NCBI GenBank assembly: GCA_947396885.1
Contig: OX377204.1
Span: 95,490,728 to 95,554,727 of the forward strand
Length of the DNA: 64,000 nucleotides
Origin: Heligmosomoides polygyrus polygyrus
Lineage: Eukaryota > Nematoda > Chromadorea > Rhabditida > Heligmosomidae
Reading direction: 5' to 3'
Below, piece by piece: positions 26,501 through 38,500 of the stretch (positions are counted from its first letter, which is position 1; every line of letters starts with the position of its first letter). The translations under genes were made by a program, and so were the position numbers. The notes under the pieces were generated by a model. That model saw only the letters and a program-made list of their open reading frames with translations, was not told where the DNA came from and did not search any database.

Positions 26501-29500
26501 ATTGCGTCCCAAAAAAGTTATGATCTGTGAATGTTTCAGAAATCGGCCATTTCATATGCAACGGCCTAACAAAATATATAAGCGATGAGAGCGGAACGAA
26601 AGAAATATAAAAATAAATGAAGGAGCGTCGAAACGTTAGGCCTGATAGATAGAGGTCCAGCGTAACAACCTCAAACGGCACACAGCAAAAATACTGACAA
26701 CTATTATAAAATCTATATTAAAATGTGCTCATAAATGCATGTAAACTAAATAAAGTCGAAAGTCGAAGGTCTTCTGTCTTTTATTCGTGTTAGTGTCGAA
26801 AAATAGGGTTTTGATTTAAAGAAACTGTGATAGGGGCACCTTATTGCCACTATGTCATCAAAAATAGGCAGCTTTTGCTTCAACAGGGACTTTGAATGCG
26901 ACCGTAAATATTTTCTGGAATTTATGCCAAGATCGCCTCGACCTACAGAATTCGATCGGCCTACATATTGGTATCGATTTCTGACGGGACCACCTACATA
27001 CGTAACTGTCGGGTCTCATCAGACTATTGTCATTCAGTTTCTGCCTTTTTTTCTAAGACTTTCCTGATGAATCGTTTTTTCTCTTCATTTAAAACCTTTT
27101 TTTGTTACTGGTATCGTTTTTTCCAGGCGCTGTTGCCTCACATTTGAAGCGTTTTTCTTTTCTGTGCCGTCGTTTTTTTTAACTTTCCAGTTCGACCGCC
27201 TCAAGTTCGTCCTTCTATTTAACTAGTGTGTCATTCCTCATTCTTATTCCGAGTTTCTCCTTGTCCTCCCTTTCCTTGGATGTTCTTCTGATTCCTCATA
27301 TTGCTTGGCAACCGGGATGTAGAGTTCTGCCATAGCTTCGCCTATTTTTTTTGCCTCTTCTATGGACTGCTTGGTGTAAGAACTTCCGACTTTTAAACTA
27401 CGCTTTTTCATTTAAAAAATCATGCATATGTCTACCAACAAATTGTATGAATAAGTACCGTCTGTATGGTTACTATTACATTTACTGGATTTATCCTAGT
27501 CCGGGGGGGGCACATAACTAAAAGGCATGTAAAAAATCAACTTGGGACTTACCGAGCGACTCCTACGGAGCACGATAGAACCTAAAACAAAGGAAAAAAC
27601 GAACGGATAAATAAAAAATAAAATCGCCGTGGTTTCACAACCGTATCGGCGGGCAAAGAGCGGCGCAGTGGAGTCGTGCCATGTACTGACCACCGCTTGA
27701 CATGTTGGAACCAGGATATAACATGGTGAGGAGGGCATAAAACCCAGTTTATACTTCTGCCGCTGCGCGGCGCGGCACCATGGTCGGGATAGATATCGAC
27801 CAAGCGGCGCGAAAAATCGATATCTACGGCGATCATGGTGCCGCGCCGCGTGACGGCGCAAGTATAAACTAGGGCTAACGCCACCTGACATGTTATAACC
27901 AGGATCTAACATGGTGAGGAGGACACATAACTTCACCCGCCTACAACCGCGGCGAAAACATTTTTTTCGTTTTTGTTCGCTCGTGAATTTTTCTGGTTTA
28001 GAAGCTGTTAGGAGGATGTTTAGTTGCGATCAAAACTCTTGCGCCAGGGGGACTCGAACCCGCATCTTCTGCTTTCCGGGCAGCGATGTTCGCCTTACAC
28101 CGCCGGCGCTGTCTGACCGAACAGAACATCCACGATATCTCCCTAGCAAGTTTTGATCGCAACTAAACATCCTCCTAACAGCTTCTATCTCCTATAACAG
28201 CCGCTCTAGGCTTAAGCAAAAATGAAAAACATCATTTCTACGAAGGCCTTCAGCTTAACCGGTTCCATGCTGATACAGCGGCCGGCTCATCCCGATATCA
28301 CGGGTGAGTGTTGATAGGCGAGATTGCTAGGGAGATAACGTGGATGTTCTGTTCGGTCAAACAGCGCCGGTGGCGTAAGGCGAACATCGCTGCCCGGAAT
28401 GCAGAAGATGCGGGTTCGAGTCCCGCCTGGCGCAAGAGTTTTGATCGCAACTAAACATCCTCCTAACAGCTTCTATCTTCTATAACAGCCGCTCTAGGCA
28501 AAAATGAAAACATCATTTCTGGTTTAGGTTCTATCGTGCTCTGTAGGAGTCGCTCGGTAAGTCACAAGTCGATTTTTTACATACTCTTTAGTTATGTGGC
28601 CCTCCGGACTAGGATAGATCCCATTTACTATTACTGAAGCTAATTCTCTGAGTGATCTTTTTCTTTTCTGAGCAAGGCTTTCCGTTATTTCAAAGTTAGT
28701 TTTCTGTAGTTCAAAGTGTCTCATGTCAGCCCTTTCTTGTTTATAACTTCTCTTTTAACGTGACAACTTATATTCCGAATTAAGTCTGGCTAAAGGTCTA
28801 CAAGATTCAAGCGACACGCTTCTATGAAGCGCTGAAACTTTGAAGTTCAAAAAAATTATTTTTAAACGTTTTCCGAAGAAAGATCGTTACAGATTGAACC
28901 TCTAACAGATGAACATTTTTGGAAGTACTGCCCTTATCGTCCCGAAAAATTCATTGTTGTCTATAAAAATAATGTGTATGTAGGAATTATATCACTAACA
29001 CACTTCAGGTAGTTGGAAAGTGAGTAGGCTGGGCCACGGTACAAACTGGGCGGAGCTCTTGCAAGCAAACTCGTAGAACTTCGTTCAGTAGCCTACCTGA
29101 GCATCCTTGTCGAACTTACTGTAGAGCTCGTTCAGCGTTCGCACGAGATCCTTCGCTGTCAGCTGAGCGGCCAACACCGTAAAATTGACGATGTCGGCGA
29201 AGAGAATGCTTAAACGGAACTCGATCAGTCAGTATTCAAAAACTTACGCGAAAAAAATGAGAAATTTTGCAGAAGAAATTAAAAAAGGTGTGGAAATAAA
29301 AAAAAAATCAACAAAATTGAACAATTAAAAAATTAAAAATAAGAAAATTTCAAATAAAAACAAATTGTACTACTTCATTAAGTGGTACTTTACATTATAT
29401 GTTTCACAAAATAAATCAAAAACAAATGAAGGATCACTCGTCAAGACGACGTTATTCAGGATTCGAACTGGTTTTGAACAACCCCCACGTAATTAAGGAA

Positions 29501-32500
29501 ATGGAGAGTATTCGGTTAATTTACTTCAAAGAGTAAACAAATAAGGGGTGAAGCACAATGTTGCCCAATCCATTTGAGGGATGCGCCACGTACTCTACTT
29601 CTACAGGATGTCGTGGAGGGAGTTTGAATGCGTATTTGGCCTGCACAATGCTTTGCGGTGGCCAGCTGATAGGCAAGTCGATGTTTCACCGTCCACAGAC
29701 AAGTCTGGTGCTAGTTCACCGACCACGGAAGGATGGAAGGTTTGGTTGGCCTGACTGTGACCTGAACCAAGAGCCCTTGATTAAACCTGCACGCGACAGC
29801 CGACACCCCCTCCGAGTGCGCTAACGCGCCCCATGGGATAGATACGCATTCAAATTGCCTCCACGAAATCCCGTAAAGCTAGAACGCGTGGCGCATACCA
29901 AAAGGCAGTTATTAGCGTCTTCCTTTAGCCTTTTATTCATTATCAATTTGCCGACTGAACCTTCAACCTCGGGCATCTCACCGACCGCTCATCGTATGTT
30001 TTCACATAATTCTCATCTCAAGAGAGCGTGTTTCGACAAAAATAGAAAACATCGATCGGTATTGATTAATCGGCAGTGCTGCGTGTTTTGATTATGGCAA
30101 TTCTTTCGATAGATATACGCATGACTACCATGCCTAAAGGCCACTTCTGGACATCCATAAATAACATCAACTAAGTTGCCTAAAAGTAAAACTGAAATTC
30201 CTCGAGCGGCAATTAATTCTGCGCGGATGGACTGACAGACACAAATTTACGGATTAACATTGTTATGTATGTGTTGTTATGCACTGGATTTAAATATTCA
30301 AGGCGAAAAGTATAAATCGTAATCCTTAAAATGCACAACTGTTCAAAAAATTGAAAAAAAATCAGGGATAAATCTCGACAATAAGCGTTCCTAAACTCGG
30401 CGAAAATAACAGGATCGCGCCCCGTCTATACTCCGACGCCTAGCGACGCGATGCCATATCTATTGGCCAAATTGATTGAGCAGCGCGATCGATCGATATC
30501 GCTACTTTACTTTGCCGTCGCGTCGCTCGGCGTCGGAAGTATAAGTGGGACTCCAGGCGGGATTTATACTCCAGAAGCCGAGCGGTGCGGGTTATGAAAT
30601 CAACCCATATTGATTGGTCGATGCAGACAATCGATATTGATAGCCTTCATAGCGCCGCGCCGCTTGGCGACGGAAGTATAAACCCCACCTAAAGCTCTTC
30701 ATACAATCAAAGCCGCTCACCTCACGTTGTCGTGCACCTGAACGTGCAGATCGTGGAACAGCTTGTGGTGCTTCGAGTTGAAGTTGCGTGCAGCAGAAGT
30801 ACTGCTCGATTGGATGATGCTCTTGCTGACCTTGTCGGTAAGGTAGGCCGGGATGACAGACAGAAGAAGTTGATCCTTAATGGGTGCAGTTCATGGAAAG
30901 TGCTTCAGATGGACCTTCTCCTGTCGCTGTGCTCTCAGCCGTGCCGAATGTGCCCCGTATCTGTTGGCCTTTATCAGAGGTGACGGATGAGCTCTTTGAA
31001 GCTCCTTGCAAAGGGAAGTAGTGAGAAAGAGCGCCGGGGTTGAGGTTGAAAGGTTGGGCCCCACTCGGGAATGCCGTAGCCTCCCCTCCCCCGTCGGTGG
31101 TACCGTACCTGACGATCTTTCAACGTCTCAAGCTCCGTCCGTCGATAGACGGCCTCGGTGAGCTTCATCGCAATGTCGGCTCGATTCCCGGCTTCGTTCG
31201 AGTCGGACACGATCCCCACGCAGCTGATCATCAGCTGTTGCAGAAGGAACGAAATTAGCTGCAATGAACGGACTGTCGGACGGAAGTGTGATCCTCCGGC
31301 CAGACAATGATTGCCGCAATTTCCTCGCCAGGATACGCGGACAATTTCCGCCCGTCTCCGTGGCAAAAATTGAGCCAACTTACCGAACAGATGAACGCGT
31401 AGTCGGCGCTGATCGCATCCATGTTGAGAATGAGCAGAATACACATATTTATCACCACCCATAAAAGCGAAAGAATAAGAAATATCCGGCGATGACGTGG
31501 TAGCACGAAAAATTGCACGACTGAAATGCTGACAAATCTATTTTTTAAAAGAATTATCGCAAAAAAGACTGTTTCTTGAATAAACAAATATTGACGATAA
31601 ATACTACGTCTAGTTCAGAAATGAGTCCAAATGAGACTGAAAGGGTGCCGCTGTCTGTCTCCAACTTCAAAAAGACCCGTTGATGCCGTTCGAAATCGAG
31701 CAGAGAACCATTCCAGTAACTTTTCAAAAAGTTTTAGTTAAAAAAGGCAGGAAAGATAGGCTCTAAGATTAGCTGAGGCGTGGCGCAACCTAGAATTCGG
31801 TTCGCAACCAAGCCAGCCCAGCGTTTGTATCACGCTTTCGAGAGGTTGGTTTTGCCTTGGAGAATTCGGATCCTAACTTGGCCATTTTGTCTGCCCTTGG
31901 AGCATTTTTTTTTTCGTAATACTTTAGAAACACCACTTCACGGGATGTGGCGGGAAAGCAGTGCCTTCCAAGGGGAATTTTGAACTTTTTTGTCCCTTAA
32001 AAAGGATCGTTACAATACCGCCCGCGTCGCGCGGTCAAAAAGTCGCATGCTCATAACTCCTTTAATTTTAAGTTGTTTGAGAAACTGTTGGAACCTTTCG
32101 ATTCGTCTCCTCGATATCAACACAAACATATATAAGACATTACCAGACCACCGCGTTTGCGCCGCGGGTGGCCTAAAAAATGACTGGAGCAGGCTCTTGC
32201 GATTGGAGCACCTTATTTTTCAGTACGTGCATGTGACGTGCAGTGTTTTCGGAGTATCTCAAGCATGGCGTGCGTTGTCAGTGCTCTGTCATGCCTGGAA
32301 TGCTCCAAGAGTGCGCCGTGCACAATGTATATAGGATCGAACCGATGAATCGAATGGGCGGAAGCATGTCCACTGTGTTTCTATCTTCGCTTAATGCAGA
32401 ATGTTAAGCCTTCAAGACTATCTTGCACCGTTTGGAGAATTTTATAAGAAAATTTCGGCCATCCTACTTAGGATTCGCTCCAGTCAGTCCGACGAGCCTT

Positions 32501-35500
32501 TGGAGTGCCGTACACAATGTATATAGGATCGAACCTATCAATCGAATGGGGGTTCGACAACTACTCGCTCTTACGCGCCCAGAATACAGTTTTTCCTAGA
32601 CTCAACAACACCGTTCAATTCAGCATGAAAAACTCTATCGAACGGCATCAAGAATGGCTCGATTCGAAGCTATTGGTTTTCGATGACGCCATCGCACGTC
32701 TGCCGCGGCTTCGAGCGGCCTCGTTCTCGATGCGAATCTATCAAAAACCGATGTTTCCAAAATCGGTCAAAGTTGGCACCGTTCGATAGCACTTTTCATA
32801 ATGAACAGAACGGTACCCTTGATCGTGTGGAACACCTAAATCTGGGCGAGTAAGAGCGCAAGAAACTCTAACCGCTATCTTCCGTCTCTTCAAACTGGCA
32901 GCTGAGGAGTTCCGAGCACATCAACGTGAAGTACCTTAAGCGCTCTGTTTGCGTACGCATTTCAAGGTCGTTAGCTCTCCGCGTCTTCCCGCAGTGGTCT
33001 ATCGAAATTGAAAAAAAAGCGTCACACAAACATCACCTGCGTATTCGTACCCCTGTAGCATTGCCTCTTCCTAAGGTACACCGTTCTGCTTTAGTGTACT
33101 ATTAGACCGTTTTACTGCCTACATGACCCACGAGTTGCAGCCGAAACGCCAGCGCGTACAATTTGCAAGTGGTCGCCCCCTCGATTGAAGGTTCGATTCT
33201 ACATGCATTGTTCACGGCGCACTCCAAGGGCTAGCTGGACAACCTTAGAGCAATTCCTTAGTAGGGAGGCTGAAAATTTATGATAGAACTCCTCAAACGC
33301 ACACTTTACCAGTTGTCAAACCCATTCGATTGATAGGTTCGATCCTATATACATTGTGCACGGCGCACTCCAAAGCCTCGTCGGACTGACTTGAGCGAAT
33401 CCTAAGTAGGATGGCCGAAAATTTCTTATAAAATTCTCCAAACGGTGCAAGATAGTCTTGAAGGCTTAACATTTTCCATTAAGCGAAGATAGAAACACAG
33501 TGGACATGCTTCCGCCCATTCGATTGATAGGTTCGATCCTATATACATTGTGCACGGCGCACTCCAAAGCCTCGTCGGACTGACTGGAGCGAATCCTAAG
33601 TTGAATGGCCGAAATTTTTTTTTATAAAATTCTCTAAACGGTGCAAGATAGGCTTGAAGGCTTAACATTTTCCTTTAAGCGAAGATAGAAACGCAGTGGA
33701 CATGCTTCCGCCCATTCGACTGATAGGTTCGATCCTATATACATTGTGCACGGCGCACTCTCGGAACATTCCGGGCATGACAGAGCACTGACAACGCACG
33801 CCATGCTTTAGATACTCCGAAAACACTGCACGTCACATGCACGTGCTGAAAAATAAGGTGCTCCAATCGCAAGAGCCTGCTGCAGTCGTTTTTTAGGCAA
33901 CCTATGGCGCAAACGCTGTGGTCTGGTAAAGTTTTATGTATGATTGTGTAGATCTCAAAGAGGTTGTAGGTTTGCGACGGATTTTTCCGTCGCAAACCGT
34001 CTTTTTGGGCGCGTGTAGCGCAGTCGGAGGAGGCGCGACTGTCGCGAGCACCCGATACCAGGTTCCTGGTTCAGATTTCACGCCCAGGCCAACCAAGCCT
34101 TCCATCCCTCCGGGGTCGGTGAATTGGTACCAGACGTGTCTGGGAAGGATAAAGCGCTGACTTGTTCATCGGCTGGCCACCGCAAGTCATTGTATCGCCA
34201 AATACGCATTCATATCGCCTCCATGATGTTCCGTAGAAGTAGAATGCGCTGGCTCATCCCAGAAGGGATTGAGTAACGCCGTCCTTTATCCTTATCCTAA
34301 ACCGTCTTTTTGACCGCGTGACGCGGACGTCATTGTATGTGCTAAAAGACTGGGTCACCCAGCCAGGTGCCGATTCTGAAGTGGCCAAGAGTCTGTCGGT
34401 CTTCACGATATCACGTGCGAGTAGAATGCACGGCGTGACTGTTTACGTATTGATTGTGCTATTGTTATTGTTCGGCATGAGAGGATGGGAAATTTTGAAC
34501 AGGTTTCACAAAAAGAATTCCCGGACCATGTCAATGCCGACAAAAGTCGAAAAGGATCGAACTTTTAGACTTTGCCATCAAGACTATACCAACGAACACA
34601 TCATAGGAAAAATTTAGGCACTACCGTACTTTCAGAACTCCAGAGGTCGAGGAAAAGTCGAAAAAACATTTTTCACCCAAATCTTGCCTAGGGGGTTATT
34701 TGGAGTGCTGATCAGAATTTGACGTACGTTTTTCGTTTTACGCTGGGGTACGGTAGGATACGGTAGGTACGGGTGACTAAGGCTGTCGAGGTCATAACTG
34801 CCGATTTCGCCCAAATTTCCTTTATCGAAAAAAGTTTTTCGCCCAGTCTTCGCCCAGTGGTGCTGATCACGACTCTGACAACTGTTTTTTTTTTGAAATT
34901 GCGGCCGATTACGGTAGTTTACGGTAATTACGGGTGACTAAGGTTGTCGAGGTCATAATCACCGATTTCGCTCAAATTTCAAATTAATTTAATTTCAAAT
35001 TAATTTAATTAATTTCAAAAAAGTCTTTCGCCCAAACTTCGCCTGGGGGCTATTTGGGGTGCCGATCACGAATCTGACATCTTTTTCGTTTTAGGCTGGA
35101 GTACGGTAGGATACGGTAGGTACGGGTGGCTAAGGTTGTCGAGGTCATAATCACCGATTTTTCATTTTGCTTTTCGTCTTACGCTGGAGTTTGGGCGAAA
35201 TCCGTGATGATGACCTCGGCAGCCTTAGTTACCCGTACCTACCGTAACCTAACGTAGTTGGCCGAAATTTCAAAAACGGATGTCAGATTCGTGATCAGCA
35301 CCCCCAAATAACTCCCCGTAGGCGAAGTTTGGGCGAAAAATTTTTTCCACCTCCACTCGTTCTCTGGAGACCCGAAAGTGCAATAGTGCCAAATTTTATT
35401 ATAACTTTTTTCAAAACATTTATAAAATTTAGTACGCCTTCTTCTATCCTGGATTCACCACAGTTAGGTGGACGTTAGAGAAGTCTAACGACGTTATTAT

Positions 35501-38500
35501 TAAGACCATAACGGCATTCTATTCCTAGGTTTCATTTTTAACGTACAAAATAAATATAATAAAGTATAATCTCTAAAAATATTAAAGTTTGTTGAAAAAA
35601 TCTTTAAACTCTGCAACTGACCTGTAGCTATACACAAGCCCGTATAGAGGGACGAATGATCGTACATACGCAAATGCACCCGTTCCTAGAATAGGTGTTG
35701 GTTAGTGGATCACACCAGCCGCCAACCACCACAGTGACAATCACCCTTTTTTGGTGGAGGTTCGCCTTTGGAAAATGTAGAGATTCCTTTATCCTCTACT
35801 CCTTTGTATAATAGCTTAAGTATATTTTTGGTGTATTACTGTAACTTGTCGATTTCACATGTATGGATGATTCATCATGTATCCGTTTGATTCACTATCA
35901 GTGGGCTGATCTGTTGAGGAATTTAAAAACCGCCCAAGTCCAACTTTCGATAAATCTTGGCATATCGAGTATACTACAGCATGTTTCTTCTTGAAGCTGT
36001 TTACCAAGATTGTTGAACAGGCTTTACTTCGGCTGACGTCTCGGCGTCTTCGCCTTCTCCGGAGCCTGGAAAAGTCCAGCTCTTGGCTCGTTGCATGTCG
36101 CTGGGGTACTTGCTCAATCGTCACTTCATCACTTTTACTACACCCTGGATAAGAAATTCTGTGCAAGACGCGCTCACCAGTTACAAGTTGTTATGACGCG
36201 TAGAATTTTCCCCAGGGCCCATGCCCAGTGTGCGTATTTAATTTAATGAGGTGCCACCATGCGCCCGGGTTGGAATGACATTGTCAGTTGTGCTGGATAA
36301 CCCCTGCTGTGGAACTGCTGCGAGACAACTTGTGTGTTGTACACGTGGTTGTACATGATTGGATCTAGATGCGATGTCGCTGACCCCACTTACTTGCAAT
36401 TGCACCAGCGGGATAGTTCAAGGCATTATAACTTACGGGAAACATCTTTTCGGTACTCTTCAATGGGTACCTAATATTTGCAACGCGATTACGATGGGTT
36501 TGTGGTGTGCTGATTTACTTAGTGTATTAGTGTTTGTATATTCTTTGCGCTTGCATTTTTTGTTTTCGTTTGATTTTCTGACCAAACTGCTTCAATTCTT
36601 GCATTTACGATTGATTCTTTTAATATTAATGTTTGGGCACACCTTCGGTGTATTGAATAAATAAATAAATAAACATTAGTGAAACTATTCCCCCAAACGC
36701 CATTTCATCATGAAGAACAGCATACAGAACAGCATTCTCTAGCTGCCTTGAGAATGCTATTCTGTATGATGAAATGGCGTTTGGGGGAATAGTTTCACGA
36801 ATGCTCTCGACTTTTGCAGGCTCCGAAGAAGGCGAAGACACCGAAACGTCAGCCGAAGTAAAGCCTGTTTAACAATCTTGGTAAACAGCCTAAAGAAGAA
36901 ACACGCTGAATTTGAAAACATTTCACAAACAATTGCTTATCATGGTTATCTGTTTAGCATTCCAGTCAGCTTCGCCTTCTTAGCCTGTATAAACGAAGCC
37001 CGTGAGCTAGAGAGTTGTGCCTTTTAGTTGTTATATATATATTTTTTGCTTTAGCTGTTTGTTAAATAAAAGTTTAATTACCCAAGTTTGCGGTACCTGC
37101 CGCTAGCCGGCGTGGCAGAAGAAATAAAAAAACAACGTCGGTACATAGTTTATTTTGTCAGATAGAACGAAAAATCCAGTACAAAAAGCAGCATTAACGC
37201 GCAATGCAAGCTGAATTTTTACTTAATAATAGACAAAAATAGTAAAACAAAATGCTGAGAACATTCCGGATAATCTAATAACTAAAAAGAAACAGTTATT
37301 ATTTTAAAAAATCACTCACCCTACTCACAAATACTACAAGCGGTAAATGCAATATCCATATAAAGGCCGGAAAAAGCATCGATGTCGCCAGTGACAATAG
37401 AACGAGACCGAATCCACTACTCTGAAATTAAATTGGTGCATCCGCGCAAAATTAGTTGCCGCTCCAAGGATTTCACGACAGCTCAGTCGATATTCATAAT
37501 TGTATACGGATATGTAACGAGCAATCGACGAAATTCTCGGAATCAAAACCGGTACAACTGTCGCTCAATAAATGTCGATCGATATTATCGACTTTTCTCC
37601 AAGAACGTCCGTTTAAAATGAAAATTATGTGAATACATACTTTGGGGGGACAACAGAATTTCAAAAATTTGAAGTTTATGTTGGAAAATCGATATCAATC
37701 AATATTATCGGCATGGTGGACGGAAGAGAAAAGGCCTCTGAAATTCAGTGTTTGGTCGTAAATATTGAAGTTTATGTCGGAAAATCGACATCAATCAATA
37801 TTATCTACATGGTGGACGGAAGAGAAAAGACCTCTGAATTTCGGAGGTTAGTCATTGTTCAAGGATCAAAGAGGTCGTCGTCGATAGTCGTCAAAAATTA
37901 GGTGGGTCGGCCGCGTTATACGTATCAGACGTGCAGACACCCGCTGGACGAGACCCGTCACCAACAGAAAAATGCCAAATGAACGCCAGTACGATCACAA
38001 ATGCTTTGGTTGGACTTCTTCCTGAAAGCTCTGAAGAAGAGTTTTGGCGATTTTTATGTCTCTCGTGAGAGGAAGATCAAAACTGGACCACTCTGACACG
38101 CAACTGGGATAGATTATCATTCAGGTCACAAGAGACATCCAAAAGGTGACAAATAGCTAATTATCTGATCCGTTGCGGCGGCGTGACTGTATTTAACTTT
38201 ATTAACTTTAACGAGTGTTTTTCGTTTTTTCAACGGGCCACTGGGTGGTCCGAAAAGGTAAAAAAATGTTCCGCTCCAGAGCGGGCTTATAAGGAATTAG
38301 TACACTATATAATATATTATTAAATAAATATATTTTAAACAAATATAATATAATATAATAAATATAATACTTATAATAAATTAAAACTAAAACTTGTCTT
38401 AAAGCAGAGCAGAGAGGCAAGCAGCACATTGAAAATCAGATCACGTCATGCACTCAAAAAGTTCGCCGCAACTCCCATTTGATTGACAGTGTAAATGCCA

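Larger units (their letters stand above)
22615..26569 (+). mobile_element. Mariner element B, interrupted twice
   Basis: A mariner-type element whose right end reads TTAGGCCGTTGCATATGAAA (inverted), with a worn matching left end near 22615. It is split by a hAT-like element (23151..25656) and a GC-core MITE (25718..25937). The transposase pieces on either side are contiguous parts of one protein. Confidence 0.75.

Noticed and set aside
32505..32789. 94-codon ORF inside the 32.1-kb foldback
   Set aside because: It begins in the inverted arm and has no recognisable motif; chance is as likely as coding.
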